From Oxydemutator sp963693105 (GTDB taxonomy: Bacteria > Pseudomonadota > Gammaproteobacteria > Poriferisulfidales > Oxydemutatoraceae), in assembly GCA_963693105.1 (NCBI GenBank), contig OY843752.1:434001-498000 (forward strand): a stretch of DNA of 64,000 nucleotides. The letters are read 5' to 3'. Every line of letters starts with the position of its first letter. Position 1 is the stretch's first letter. The position numbers were made by a program, and so were the translations under genes. The notes below the pieces were generated by a model, which did not search any database, was not told where the DNA came from, and saw only the letters and a list, made by a program, of their open reading frames with translations. Below are positions 35,622 to 46,188 of this stretch, piece by piece.

Positions 35622-36170
35622 ATGCGCAACAAGTTTCTGGTCATGACCGCGGTGCTGGCCGCCGCCATTGGCGGCTTTTCCGCCTACTACTTCCAGCAGC
35701 ATCTGGGCGGCACGTTCGGCTTTGCCGACTCACCGGCGCCGCCGCCGGTCGGCATGAAGCGACCGGACTTTCAACTGCGCGACCTCGACAACCGGATGAC
35801 GCCGCTGTCGTCCTGGGACGGGCAGGTTGTGCTGTTCAACTTCTGGGCGTCGTGGTGCCCGCCGTGCCGGCGCGAAATCCCGGACTTTAACGATGTGCGC
35901 GAGTTCTACCGCGAAGACGGCTTTGAAGTCGTCGGCATCGCGATAGACGATGAAGAGAAAGTCCGCGAGTTCCTGGCCAATCTCCCGAACGTGGAATACC
36001 CGCAACTCATCGGCTACAACGACGCCGTCGAGCTGGGACGCGCCCTCGGCAACCAGACCGGCGGCCTGCCTTACAGCGTGCTGGTGGACCGCGACGGCGT
36101 CATCCGCTTCGTCAAGGCCGGCGAATTGTCGAAGACCGAATTGATCGGGCGCCTCGAAGCGCTGTTGTAG
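35622..36170 (+). CDS. TlpA-family thioredoxin-like protein
   Basis: A 182-residue membrane-anchored periplasmic thiol reductase. An N-terminal signal anchor (FLVMTAVLAAAIGGFSAYYF) precedes a Redoxin/TlpA domain with active site WASWCPPCRREIP near residue 85 and cis-Pro loop GGLPYSVLVD. It may reduce apocytochromes or receive electrons from the convergently encoded DsbD. Its last 100 bp overlap the 3' end of dsbD on the other strand. Confidence 0.87.
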   Translation: MRNKFLVMTAVLAAAIGGFSAYYFQQHLGGTFGFADSPAPPPVGMKRPDFQLRDLDNRMTPLSSWDGQVVLFNFWASWCPPCRREIPDFNDVREFYREDGFEVVGIAIDDEEKVREFLANLPNVEYPQLIGYNDAVELGRALGNQTGGLPYSVLVDRDGVIRFVKAGELSKTELIGRLEALL

Positions 36171-37933
36171 CCGAACACCTTGCCGAGGTGCCCGACAAAG
36201 TCCCCGGCGCTGATGAAACCGACGATGCGCGCCCACTCGACTTCGCGCGCATCGACGTCAAAAAACAGAATCGCAGGCGGGCCGTAGAGCGAAAACCGGT
36301 TCAGCAACTCGCGGCTGTGCTCGTCGGAGTCGGTGACGTCGGCTTCAAGCAGCGCGACTTCGCCCAGCCGTCGTTGCACTTCGGCGTCGCTGAAAGTGAA
36401 CGCCTCCAGTTCCTTGCAGGCCACACACCAGTCGGCGTAAAAAACCAGCATGGTCCATTGCCGGCGGTCGGCGGCGGCGCGGATGCCGCGGTGGACGTCG
36501 TCGAGCGAGCGGTGGCGCTCGAACGCCAGCGCGCCCGCGTGTCCGGCGCCGGCCTGGCGCACCTCGAAGTGCCACGGCCGCAGCCAGTTCTCGCCGCCGA
36601 CGGAGGCGTTGGCCGCGAGCAGCACCGCATACGCCAGCACCAGCGAGTTGAGCGCGCGTCCCAGCACAAGCCACACGCCGCCGCCGCGCAGGACCCGGAA
36701 CAGCGCAATGCAAAGCGCCACAACCAGCGCGCCCGCCAGCAGCATCGTGACGTGCCCGAGGACGACCCGGTCGAGCAGCCAGACGGCAAAGCCGAGCAGG
36801 ATGAAACCGAACAAAACCTGCACCCGATTCAGGAACGGCCCGGGCTTCGGAATCAGCCGCCCCAGCGACGCGCCGATGGCCAGCAGCGGCGCGCCCATGC
36901 CGAGCGCCAGACTGAACAATGCGAGGCCGCCGGTGGCGGCGTCGCCGGTGCGGGCGACGAACAGCAGCGCGCCGATCAGCGGCGGCGTCACGCACGGGCT
37001 TGCGACCAGCGCCGCCAGCACGCCCATCACCGCCGCGCCCATAAAACGTCCGCGCCTCTTCTCGCCGACGCCGGACAAGCGCGTTTGCAGCGACGACGGC
37101 AGCCGCAGACTCCAGACGCCGAACATCGCCAGCGCCAGCAGCACAAAAATCGCCGCGAACAACACGATGACGACGGGGCGCTGGAACCACAGCTGAAAAT
37201 TGTGCCCGGAAAGCGCCACGGCGACGCCCGCCGTGCTGTAAGTCAGCGCCATCGCCAGCACATAGACCGACGACAATGCGAACGCTTTGCCGGTCGAAAC
37301 GGATTTGCCGCCGGGCGTCGTGATGACCGAGAACAGAATCGGAATCATCGGCAGCACGCACGGCGTGAAAGCCAGCAGCAGGCCCAGCCCGAAGAACACC
37401 AGCACGGCGATGCCAAGGCGCGCGCCGGCGAGATAGTCGGCCAGCCGATCCTGCTCCGAACGGCGCGGCATGGCGGCGGCGGGTGCTGCGGGCATGGCGG
37501 CGGCCCCGGCAACGGAGTCAAAGCGCACCTGCCGGGTGGTTGGCGGATAGCACAGGCCGGCATCGGCGCAGCCCTGCCAGGTGAGTTCGCCGGCCATGGC
37601 CTTCGTCTCGAAATGCACCGCGGCCTGACGGCGGTAGATCTCGACATCGCCGAAATTGGGGTCGCTGATTTTCTCGCCGCGCGGCCTGTCGAGCGCGACC
37701 GGCGCGCCGTCCACCGACAGCGCGGTCTTGTCGCGGTACAGATAGTAGCCGTCGGCGATGCGCCACTGGGCGATATAGCGGTCGCCGCCGCCGTGCGCCA
37801 TCGTCAGCACGAACGCCTGCTCGGGCGGCAGAAATTCCTCGTCCGCAGGCTGCCACAGCGGCAGCTGTGCAACCGCCGCCGCAGGCCAGACGCAGGCCAG
37901 CAGCAGCGCGATGCGTATCCGTGGCGTGTTCAT
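36071..37933 (-). CDS. dsbD: Thiol:disulfide interchange protein DsbD
   Basis: A 620-residue inner-membrane electron transporter that brings reducing power from cytosolic thioredoxin to the periplasm. The start at 37933 overlaps the cutA stop (ATGA). A signal peptide is followed by the N-terminal domain with CADAGLC, an eight-helix membrane domain whose two cysteines are in FTPCVLPM and SPCVTPPL, and a C-terminal thioredoxin domain with WCVACKELE. About 30 residues beyond the usual end are read in antisense to tlpA, giving a 100-bp tail overlap; this extension looks non-conserved. Confidence 0.93.
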   Translation of the reverse strand: MNTPRIRIALLLACVWPAAAVAQLPLWQPADEEFLPPEQAFVLTMAHGGGDRYIAQWRIADGYYLYRDKTALSVDGAPVALDRPRGEKISDPNFGDVEIYRRQAAVHFETKAMAGELTWQGCADAGLCYPPTTRQVRFDSVAGAAAMPAAPAAAMPRRSEQDRLADYLAGARLGIAVLVFFGLGLLLAFTPCVLPMIPILFSVITTPGGKSVSTGKAFALSSVYVLAMALTYSTAGVAVALSGHNFQLWFQRPVVIVLFAAIFVLLALAMFGVWSLRLPSSLQTRLSGVGEKRRGRFMGAAVMGVLAALVASPCVTPPLIGALLFVARTGDAATGGLALFSLALGMGAPLLAIGASLGRLIPKPGPFLNRVQVLFGFILLGFAVWLLDRVVLGHVTMLLAGALVVALCIALFRVLRGGGVWLVLGRALNSLVLAYAVLLAANASVGGENWLRPWHFEVRQAGAGHAGALAFERHRSLDDVHRGIRAAADRRQWTMLVFYADWCVACKELEAFTFSDAEVQRRLGEVALLEADVTDSDEHSRELLNRFSLYGPPAILFFDVDAREVEWARIVGFISAGDFVGHLGKVFGYNSASRRPINSVFDNSPALTKRMTPSRSTSTL

Positions 37934-38286
37934 TCGCACCGTTGCCGGACCCAGTCGGCGTAGGCCGCGTTCGCTTCCACCGCCGGCAGCGCGATGATCT
38001 CCGGCAACTCATAGGGGTGGATTTGCAGCAGGCGGTCGTGCAGCGCGGCGTAGCGCAGGCGGGTGGTTTTCGCCGTCAGCAGGTATTCGTGCTCGTCGGC
38101 GATTTGTCCCTGCCAGTGATAGACCGACGAAACCGGCCCGCTGACCTGGGCGCAGGCGCAGAGTTTTTCCTCGACCAGCACGGCGCTGATGGCCCGCGCC
38201 TGGGCCTGCTCTTTGACCGTGGTTTGCACCAGCACCAGATCGCAGGCCGGGGCCGGCACCCTTTCCACTTGATTTTTCAACTCCAT
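37930..38286 (-). CDS. cutA: Divalent-cation tolerance protein CutA
   Basis: A 118-residue trimeric PII-like protein linked to metal tolerance. It contains LVQTTVKEQAQARAIS, KLCACAQV, SVYHWQGQI and a C-terminal HPYELPEIIALP, all CutA1 hallmarks. The order cutA-dsbD is as in enterics. Confidence 0.94.
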   Translation of the reverse strand: MELKNQVERVPAPACDLVLVQTTVKEQAQARAISAVLVEEKLCACAQVSGPVSSVYHWQGQIADEHEYLLTAKTTRLRYAALHDRLLQIHPYELPEIIALPAVEANAAYADWVRQRCE

Positions 38287-38303
38287 ACGCCGATTATAAC
38301 GCC

Positions 38304-38801
38304 ATGAAGAAACTCGCCTTGCTGCTGCTGCTTGTCTTTGCGCTTTCGGTGGTGGAAATTCAACTGTTTGCCGCCGTCACCAATGCCTTCGGCGCATTGG
38401 CAACGGTGCTGCTGATCATCGCGACGGCGGTTGTCGGCGTGGCCATGTTGCGCAAACAGGGAATGGCGGCCTTCAAGCGGATGCGCGCGGCGATGGCCGG
38501 CATCGCCCAGCCGCCGCCGGATTTGCTCGAGAGCGCCTTTTTGCTGATGGGCGGCGTATTGATGATTTCGCCGGGGTTTTTCAGCGATTTTGTCGGCGGC
38601 TTGTGCCTGTTGCCGCCGGCCCGGCGTCTGCTGATTCGCTATCTGGCGCCGAAATTGCCACGCTGGGCGCAGCGCATGCACAAACAACGGCCGCCGCGCG
38701 AGCCGCGTGAGCCACACGAATTGCACGAGCCGCAGATACCGCGCAGGCCGGACGGCAGCAAGCCGGACATCATCGAAGGCAAGTACCGCAGACGCGACTG
38801 A
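38304..38801 (+). CDS. fxsA: FxsA family cytoplasmic membrane protein
   Basis: A 165-residue membrane protein. It has an N-terminal helix (LALLLLLVFALSVVEIQLFA), a second near residues 28-48, and the FxsA segment ESAFLLMGGVLMISPGFFSD. In E. coli FxsA relieves exclusion of phage T7 by the F plasmid when overproduced. The C-terminal tail is Pro/Arg/Glu-rich. fxsA is normally next to groES; here a precursor gene and its promoter lie between them. Confidence 0.9.
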   Translation: MKKLALLLLLVFALSVVEIQLFAAVTNAFGALATVLLIIATAVVGVAMLRKQGMAAFKRMRAAMAGIAQPPPDLLESAFLLMGGVLMISPGFFSDFVGGLCLLPPARRLLIRYLAPKLPRWAQRMHKQRPPREPREPHELHEPQIPRRPDGSKPDIIEGKYRRRD

Positions 38802-38841
38802 GCGTTGCCGGGCGGCCCCGATTGCCGCCGGACACAAAGCA

Positions 38842-38880
38842 AAGAGGCCGCGCCTCCCGGACGGGGAAGCGCGGCCTCTT
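38842..38880 (-). terminator. AAGAGGCCGCG-type terminator after precursor at 38911
   Basis: AAGAGGCCGCGC (38842-38853) pairs with GCGCGGCCTCTT (38869-38880), with a nested TCCC/GGGG stem, 30 bp past the precursor stop on the minus strand; it may also terminate fxsA. Confidence 0.7.
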
Positions 38881-38910
38881 CAGGGATTGGGTTGGCGGAG
38901 TGCGCCGGCC

Positions 38911-39450
38911 TTATTCAACGAGACCGATACCGACGTCGCCGCCAGAGCCGCTTCCATCGAAAGCACCCAACCCGGCGGCGATGCCGACCCCTACACCGGC
39001 TGCCACTCCGAGGCCTACTGCAAGGCCGGCCACAGTCGTGCCGATAACGATCGTCGCACCTATCGCGATGGCGCCCGCGCCAATAGTACCCCCGGCCAGT
39101 ATGGTGGTGGCGCCTACGGCAGATGCAAACCCTATGCCGATGGCACCGAAAAGGGCCAGGATGCCTTCACCACCGGATACTGATTCCAGCTGCCCGTCCT
39201 CTATTGCCTGGGCCATCGCCTCGTCAAATTTCGGAAACTCCGGCACCACGATGTTCAGCGTATCCGCAGTGTTCTGTGGATAGACTATATTGACACCCTC
39301 AAACGAAGCCAGATTCTTCCTGACTTTTTCCTTGTCTTGCGGACTGATGTCCGAATCAACAAGGCACCGGCCGATATAAATCGCCGCCAGTTCGTTGGTC
39401 GCTGGGGGGTTTTGCCAACCTGTATTTTCAGAGCTTGATTGTGTTCTCAT
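38911..39450 (-). CDS. Proteusin-like RiPP precursor with hydrophobic core (class A3)
   Basis: A 179-residue class A precursor. Start 39450 is preferred over 39459 since AGGAGG (39460-39465) then has normal spacing. The leader has NELAAIYIGRCL, YPQNTADTLNIVVPEFPKF and ends LESVSGG. The 85-residue core is Gly/Ala/Ile/Val/Thr with a single Asp-rich end (GAFDGSGSGGDVGIGLVE) and shares GVGIAAGLGAF with the precursor at 25894. It is inserted between fxsA and groES and transcribed away from groES. Confidence 0.78.
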   Translation of the reverse strand: MRTQSSSENTGWQNPPATNELAAIYIGRCLVDSDISPQDKEKVRKNLASFEGVNIVYPQNTADTLNIVVPEFPKFDEAMAQAIEDGQLESVSGGEGILALFGAIGIGFASAVGATTILAGGTIGAGAIAIGATIVIGTTVAGLAVGLGVAAGVGVGIAAGLGAFDGSGSGGDVGIGLVE

Positions 39451-39485
39451 TGGAATCATCCTCCTGTAAATTTGCCTGAACTGTT

Positions 39486-39536
39486 ATTCTAACCCCGGCG
39501 CCCAGGAATGAAAGACTGACAGAAGTTTCTGAACCG
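39486..39536 (-). promoter_or_regulatory. Precursor-regulon element plus promoter (copy 5)
   Basis: On the minus strand: CGGTTCAGAAACTTCTGTCA (39536 down), TTTCAT at the -35 position, 16 bp, TAGAAT (39491-39486). The element is 86 bp before the start at 39450. Confidence 0.8.
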
Positions 39537-39605
39537 GCCGCACAAAAACGCCGGGCGGGCAGACGCACAAAACAGGAGTCAGAACAGATACTTACAGCCC
39601 CCCGG

Positions 39606-39635
39606 CTTGACTTTCAAGCGACGGTCCCCATATAT
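39606..39635 (+). promoter_or_regulatory. Sigma32 heat-shock promoter of groESL
   Basis: CTTGACT (39606-39612), 13 bp, then CCCCATATA (39626-39634), close to the sigma32 consensus CTTGAAA/CCCCATNT. It lies 58 bp before groES. Confidence 0.75.
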
Positions 39636-39692
39636 TGGCTGTCCCCGCTTCAGGGGATTGCATATACAAACTGAAAAACTTTGGAGGAATCC

Positions 39693-39983
39693 ATGAAGAT
39701 TCGACCCTTACACGACCGGGTTGTCGTCAAACGCCTGGAAGAGGAACGAACCAGCCCGGGCGGCATCGTCATCCCGGACAGCGCCACCGAAAAACCCGTC
39801 AAAGGCGAGGTCATGGCGGTCGGCAACGGCCGTATCATGGACGATGGCGCGGTGCGCGCCGTCGGCGTCCAGGTCGGTGAAACGGTGCTGTTTGGCAAGT
39901 ATTCCGGCACCGAAGTCAGGCTGGACGGAGATGAACTGGTGGTGATGCGCGAAGACGACATCATGGCCGTCATCGAGTCCTGA
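39693..39983 (+). CDS. groES: Co-chaperonin GroES
   Basis: A 96-residue lid of the chaperonin. It begins MKIRPLHDRVVVKRLEEE after GGAGG, has the mobile loop TSPGGIVIPDSATEKP and the roof segment, and ends DDIMAVIES. First gene of the groESL operon under a sigma32-type promoter. Confidence 0.97.
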   Translation: MKIRPLHDRVVVKRLEEERTSPGGIVIPDSATEKPVKGEVMAVGNGRIMDDGAVRAVGVQVGETVLFGKYSGTEVRLDGDELVVMREDDIMAVIES

Positions 39984-40020
39984 TGGATTCACAACAAACA
40001 AGACACAGGAGACAACACTG

Positions 40021-41670
<1,650 letters not shown>

Positions 41671-41710
41671 CCGGCCGCGCGGCCAGCATCGGCGCCGCCA
41701 TATTCCCGGG

Positions 41711-41739
41711 AAAGCCCCGCCATTGTTGGCGGGGCTTTT
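41711..41739 (+). terminator. groESL terminator
   Basis: AAAGCCCCGCC (41711-41721) pairs with GGCGGGGCTTT (41728-41738), followed by TTTGCTTTTTG. Confidence 0.8.
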
Positions 41740-41772
41740 GCTTTTTGTCGCGAAATGTTGCGGTCTCGCCGC

Positions 41773-41801
41773 CCGTTCATCAACCTGTGGCAATGACCCG
41801 C
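41773..41801 (+). promoter_or_regulatory. Precursor-regulon element (copy 6)
   Basis: CCGTTCATCAACCTGTGGCA on the plus strand, 82 bp before the precursor start at 41855. The -35 is poor here; a TGATAA-like -10 lies at 41822-41827. Confidence 0.65.
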
Positions 41802-41854
41802 AATCGGATAAAATGTTACCCTGATAACACAAACTCAAAACTGTGGGAGCAGAT

Positions 41855-42448
41855 ATGGAACAAATGAATACTCAAGCAGGGGTCGGGGAGATTCCTAAAG
41901 AAACACTCCCCCTCATGAATGAACTCGCGGCCATTTTCATCGGCGGCGCCCTGGTCAGCCCCGAAGCGAACGCGGAATTCAAGAAAAATACGGAAGACCT
42001 TCTGGAAGAGATACGCGGGAGAATGGAAGTTACTTTTCCGCAGAACACCGCCGGTGAAGTCCACATCGGAATCCCGGCCTTTTCGATGTTTGCCGACGAC
42101 CGCTACAGGAAAGCGGTAATGACCGATAGGCAACTGGATAAAATAGCCGGGGGACTGTTTGAAATTGCCGGGGCTTTGGGCGCAATCGGCGTGGCTCTCG
42201 GCGTCGGCACCGCCACCGTCGGCAGCGCCACGGCCGTGGTGAATGTTGCAGCGGCGACCGCAGCGGGGATAGCGGTGACAACAACCATCACAGCGTCCGC
42301 GGCATCCGTTGCGGTGGGTGCAGCGGTTGTCGCCGGCGCCTCTATCGCCATTCTCGCGGTAGGAGCCGGAATAGGGGTTGGCATCGCCGCCGGACTTGGC
42401 GTTTTCAATAGCGGCGCCAGTCCCATCAGTGTCGGCCTCGCCAGTTAA
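41855..42448 (+). CDS. Proteusin-like RiPP precursor with hydrophobic core (class A4)
   Basis: A 197-residue class A precursor, the only one on the plus strand. ATG 41855 follows GGGAG; an upstream GTG (41843) is less likely. The leader has NELAAIFIGGAL, FPQNTAGEVHIGIPAFSMF and ends LDKIAGG at residue 100. The 97-residue core consists of Gly, Ala, Val, Thr, Ile and Ser with a Thr-rich patch (GIAVTTTITASAAS) and ends GVGIAAGLGVFNSGASPI. It sits between groEL and the macro-domain gene with its own element and terminator, a self-contained cassette. Confidence 0.78.
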   Translation: MEQMNTQAGVGEIPKETLPLMNELAAIFIGGALVSPEANAEFKKNTEDLLEEIRGRMEVTFPQNTAGEVHIGIPAFSMFADDRYRKAVMTDRQLDKIAGGLFEIAGALGAIGVALGVGTATVGSATAVVNVAAATAAGIAVTTTITASAASVAVGAAVVAGASIAILAVGAGIGVGIAAGLGVFNSGASPISVGLAS

Positions 42449-42486
42449 AGCCGCCGCAGTCTGCTAAACGGCTGAACAGCGTCTGC

Positions 42487-42532
42487 AAAGAGGCCGCGTT
42501 TTCTCCGCTGCGGGAAACGCGGCCTCTTTTTT
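42487..42532 (+). terminator. AAAGAGGCCGCG-type terminator after precursor at 41855
   Basis: AAAGAGGCCGCGTTT (42487-42501) pairs perfectly with AAACGCGGCCTCTTT (42515-42529) and ends in six T, 39 bp past the stop. Best-formed member of the hairpin family. Confidence 0.85.
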
Positions 42533-42599
42533 GTGAGCGGGAATAACGGAGATTCGCGCAGTCGAGTATATAATTCCTTCGTTTTAGAGTCTTGCGACG

Positions 42600-43136
42600 A
42601 TGGATCTGGTGACGAAGAAGTGGCGCGCAATCCGCGGCGACATCACGGCGTTGGCGGTGGACGCCATCGTCAACGCGGCCAATGAATCGCTGCTCGGCGG
42701 CGGCGGCGTGGACGGCGCCATCCATCGCGCCGCAGGGCCGGGGCTGCTGGAAGAGTGCCGCGGTCTCGGCGGCTGCCCGACCGGCGAGGCGCGGCTGACC
42801 GCGGGCCACCGGCTGGCGGCGCGTCACGTCATTCACACCGTCGGCCCGGTCTGGCACGGCGGCGGGCGCGGCGAGGGTGGCCTGCTGGCCTCGTGCTACA
42901 GAAACTGCCTGCATCTGGCCGCGCAACATTCGCTCCGGCGCATTGCTTTTCCGGCCATCAGTTGCGGCGTCTATGGCTATCCGCCGGAGCAGGCCGCTGC
43001 GGTCGCGGTCAACACCTGCCGCGAGGTCTGCGAAACCATGGCGGCGCCCGGCCCTGAACTGACCTTCGTGTGCTTCAATGACGACATGCTCAAACTCTAC
43101 CGGCAGCAACTGCAAGCCACGGACCTCGGCGCATGA
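42600..43136 (+). CDS. Macro domain protein (O-acetyl-ADP-ribose deacetylase type)
   Basis: A 178-residue macro-domain protein likely hydrolysing O-acetyl-ADP-ribose or ADP-ribosyl esters. Motifs are RGDITALAVDAIVNAANESLLGG (ADP-ribose binding, shown across residues 12-34), GGVDGAIHRAAGPGL, HVIHTVGPVW and FPAISCGVYGYP. The closest type is YmdB-like. Its last 4 bp overlap ampD. Confidence 0.9.
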   Translation: MDLVTKKWRAIRGDITALAVDAIVNAANESLLGGGGVDGAIHRAAGPGLLEECRGLGGCPTGEARLTAGHRLAARHVIHTVGPVWHGGGRGEGGLLASCYRNCLHLAAQHSLRRIAFPAISCGVYGYPPEQAAAVAVNTCREVCETMAAPGPELTFVCFNDDMLKLYRQQLQATDLGA

Positions 43137-43684
43137 AGGTCAACAGACAAAGCCACCTTCTTGAAGGGGCGCGCTACATCGCCTCGCCCAACGCCGATGA
43201 GCGCCCCGCCGCGACGCCGCCGGAATTGGTCGTGATTCACTGCATCAGCGTGCCGCCGGGCGAGTACGGCGGGCCGGGCGTTGAGCAGTTGTTCACCAAC
43301 GCGCTCGATCCCGGCGCGCACGAGTTCCACCGCGAGGTCTGCGATTTGCGCGTGTCGGCGCACCTGTTCATCCGCCGCGGCGGCGAGGCCGTCCAGTTTG
43401 TGCCGTTCGACAAACGCGCCTGGCACTGCGGCGTTTCCAGTTACCGCGGGCGCGGACAGTGCAACGATTTCTCGATCGGCATCGAACTCGAGGGCCGCGA
43501 TGATGAGGCGTTTGAAGCGGCCCAGTACGGCTGCCTGCGCGCGGTGCTGCGCGCGTTGTTCGACGCCTACCCGACGCTCGCCATTGAGCGCGTCACCGGC
43601 CACAGCAACATCGCACCGGGGCGCAAATCGGATCCCGGACGCTGCTTCGACTGGCATTTCATGCCCGGCCTGGCGCGCCCCTGA
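43133..43684 (+). CDS. ampD: 1,6-anhydro-N-acetylmuramyl-L-alanine amidase AmpD
   Basis: A 183-residue cytosolic zinc amidase in peptidoglycan recycling. Zinc ligands are in VVIHCISVPPG (His) and GHSNIAPGRKSDPGRCFDW (His, Asp). The YGG and HFHRE-like segments typical of AmpD (EFHREVCDLRVSAHLFI) are present. Length and motifs fit AmpD. It overlaps the macro gene start-to-stop and is followed at once by gshA. Confidence 0.95.
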   Translation: MKVNRQSHLLEGARYIASPNADERPAATPPELVVIHCISVPPGEYGGPGVEQLFTNALDPGAHEFHREVCDLRVSAHLFIRRGGEAVQFVPFDKRAWHCGVSSYRGRGQCNDFSIGIELEGRDDEAFEAAQYGCLRAVLRALFDAYPTLAIERVTGHSNIAPGRKSDPGRCFDWHFMPGLARP

Positions 43685-43685
43685 C

Positions 43686-45320
43686 ATGGCCGCGGACCTC
43701 GACGTCGAACAATACGCCGCCGGCCTCGCGGGCGGCGGCGCGCAGCTGCTGCACGACGGGCGGCGCATCGGCATCGAGAAAGAATCCCTGCGCATCGGCC
43801 GGCAGGGCCTGCTCGCAAAGACGCCCCACCCGCGCGCGCTCGGCGCGGCGCTGACGCACCCGTTCATCACGACGGACTTCTCCGAAGCGATGCTGGAATT
43901 CGTGACGCCGCCGCTGGCCGGCGCCGGCGAGGCCGTCGCCTTTCTGGAGGAATGTCACGCCCAGGTGTACGCGCGGCTCGACGGCGAATTGCTGTGGCCG
44001 GCGAGCATGCCGTGCATCGTCAAGGACGAGACCGAAATTCCGCTGGCGCGCTACGGCGCCTCCAACCTCGGGCGCATGAAGACGATTTACCGCCGCGGCC
44101 TGGGTTACCGCTACGGGCGCACGATGCAGGTCATCGCCGGCGTTCATTTCAACTACTCCATCGGCGACGGCTGCTGGAATGCGCTGGCCGAATTGTCGGG
44201 CGCCGGGACGACGGCGGGCGCGGCGGCGGCTTTCCGCTCGATGCGTTACATGGGGCTGATTCGCAACTTTCTGCGGCTGGCGTGGATGATTCCGTATCTG
44301 TTCGGCGTCTCGCCCGCAATCTGCCGGTCTTTCCTCGGCTCGTCGTCGCACCCGCGGCTGGAGATGTTCGACGAGACGACGCTCTACGGCCGCCACGCGA
44401 CTTCGCTGCGCATGGGCGACATCGGCTACCAGAACAACCAGGAGGCCAGCATCGGCATCCGCGCCGATTACAACAGTCTGGCGAACTATGTTGCCAGTCT
44501 CGCCCGGGCGGTGACGACGGAGCATGCGCCGTACCGGCGCCTCGGCGTCAAGGTCGGCGGCGAATACCGCCAGATCAACGCCTGCATTCTGCAGATTGAG
44601 AACGAGTATTACAGCACGATGCGCCCCAAGCGCAGCGCCGGCAAAGAGGAAATGCCGCTTGCCGCGCTGCGGCGCGAGGGTGTAGAGTATGTTGAACTGC
44701 GCTCGCTGGATGTGGATGTGTTCATGCCTGCGGGGGTCGGCGAGGCGCAACTGAAATTTATCGAGATGCTGGCGTTTTTCTGTCTTCTCGCGCAAAGCCC
44801 GCCGATAGGCGGCGATGAGCGCGAGGCCATTGATCACAACGAAATCGCCGCCGCGCACGATGGCCGCGCGCCGGGACTGAAGCTGAACCGCGGCGGGCGC
44901 AGCCACACGCTCACGCAATGGGGGCTTGAGATCTGCGACCGGCTGTGGCCGGTATGCGAATTGTTCGATGGCGGCGCCGGCGGCGGCTATGCCGACGCGC
45001 TGCGCGAGCAGGCCGACAAGTTCCAACAGCCCGATTTGTGTCCGTCGGCGAGGATGCTCGAGGCGATGCACGACGGCGGCTGGAGTTTTGTCGGCTTTGC
45101 CGAAAGCCAGGCGGCGCGCTTTCGCAACCATTTCGCCGCGCTGCCGACGGCGGCGGACCGACGCGCCGGGTTCGACCGCATCGCGCGCGACAGCCACGAG
45201 CGGCAGGCCGAGATGGAAACCGGCGACGACCGTTCGCTCGACCAATACATCAGCGATTACTTCGCACAAATCCAATCCGTTGAGAGCGATGAAACTCATC
45301 ACCTGCCGCTACGAAAATAA
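43686..45320 (+). CDS. gshA: Glutamate-cysteine ligase
   Basis: A 544-residue proteobacterial-type GshA making gamma-glutamylcysteine, the first step of glutathione. The start ATG at 43686 is 1 bp after the ampD stop. Motifs include RIGIEKESLRIGRQG, TDFSEAMLEFVTPP, HFNYSIGD, and NEYYSTMRPKR followed by VEYVELRSLDVDVF. Its 3' end overlaps the next gene by 32 bp. Confidence 0.95.
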   Translation: MAADLDVEQYAAGLAGGGAQLLHDGRRIGIEKESLRIGRQGLLAKTPHPRALGAALTHPFITTDFSEAMLEFVTPPLAGAGEAVAFLEECHAQVYARLDGELLWPASMPCIVKDETEIPLARYGASNLGRMKTIYRRGLGYRYGRTMQVIAGVHFNYSIGDGCWNALAELSGAGTTAGAAAAFRSMRYMGLIRNFLRLAWMIPYLFGVSPAICRSFLGSSSHPRLEMFDETTLYGRHATSLRMGDIGYQNNQEASIGIRADYNSLANYVASLARAVTTEHAPYRRLGVKVGGEYRQINACILQIENEYYSTMRPKRSAGKEEMPLAALRREGVEYVELRSLDVDVFMPAGVGEAQLKFIEMLAFFCLLAQSPPIGGDEREAIDHNEIAAAHDGRAPGLKLNRGGRSHTLTQWGLEICDRLWPVCELFDGGAGGGYADALREQADKFQQPDLCPSARMLEAMHDGGWSFVGFAESQAARFRNHFAALPTAADRRAGFDRIARDSHERQAEMETGDDRSLDQYISDYFAQIQSVESDETHHLPLRK

Positions 45321-46188
45321 AACGCACATCGGCGTCGCCGACGGTGAACAAGTGCTGCTGCCGGCGCTGCACGACGGCTGGCGCGGGCGCTATGCCGACA
45401 TGCTGTCGCTGATTGACGCCGGCGCGCGCGGGCTGGATGAATTGGGCGATTTTATCGCCGGGGCGGGCGGCGACATCGGCGTGGCGGCGGCGGATGTTCA
45501 CTGGATGGCGCCGATACCGCGCCCGCGGCAGAACGTGATTTGTCTCGGCTGGAATTACGCCGACCATGTCAAGGAAAGCCAGGCGCGGGCGGGGGTGCGC
45601 GGCGAATTGCCGGAGCACCCGGTCGTGTTCACGAAGAATGCGGCCGCCATCAACGGGCCTTACGACGATGTGGTGCACGATGCCGAAGTGTCGCGGCGGC
45701 TGGACTGGGAGGTGGAACTGGCGGTCGTGGTCGGGCGCGCCGCGCGCAAACTGGAGGCGGGGGATGCGCTGGCGCATGTCTTCGGCTACACCGTGGTCAA
45801 CGACATCACCGCGCGCGATTTGCAGAAAAGGCACAAGCAGTTTTTCATCGGCAAAAGCCTGCCGGGGTCGTGTCCGATGGGGCCTTGCATCGTCACCGGC
45901 GACGAGATTGCCGACCCGCAGACGCTGTCGCTGCAAAGCCGCCTGAACGGCGTGGTCAAGCAGAACGCCTCGACCGCGGCGCAGATATTTGACGTGGCGA
46001 CGGTGCTTTCGATTCTGTCGAAGAGTCTGGCGCTTGAGCCGGGCATGGTCATCTCGACGGGCACGCCGGACGGCGTCGGCTACGCGCGGAACCCGCCGGA
46101 GTATCTGCAACCGGGTGATGTGATTGAGTGCGAGGTGGAGCGTATCGGCAAACTGGTGAACCGGATTGTCGCCGCTGACGACGTCTGA
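45289..46188 (+). CDS. Fumarylacetoacetate hydrolase family protein
   Basis: A 299-residue FAH-fold metal-dependent hydrolase/decarboxylase. Markers are ICLGWNYADHVKES, HPVVFTKNAAAINGPYDD, the metal-binding DWEVELAVVVGR, VVNDITARDLQ and ISTGTPDGVGY. The substrate is unknown; homologues act on acylpyruvates, oxaloacetate or catechol-derived acids. Start ATG 45289 lies within the end of gshA, so translation is probably coupled. Confidence 0.88.
   Translation: MKLITCRYENKTHIGVADGEQVLLPALHDGWRGRYADMLSLIDAGARGLDELGDFIAGAGGDIGVAAADVHWMAPIPRPRQNVICLGWNYADHVKESQARAGVRGELPEHPVVFTKNAAAINGPYDDVVHDAEVSRRLDWEVELAVVVGRAARKLEAGDALAHVFGYTVVNDITARDLQKRHKQFFIGKSLPGSCPMGPCIVTGDEIADPQTLSLQSRLNGVVKQNASTAAQIFDVATVLSILSKSLALEPGMVISTGTPDGVGYARNPPEYLQPGDVIECEVERIGKLVNRIVAADDV

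Noticed and set aside
36188..37963. 591-codon open frame antisense to dsbD
   Set aside because: Low-complexity Arg/Gln/Ala product mirrors the hydrophobic dsbD; not a gene.
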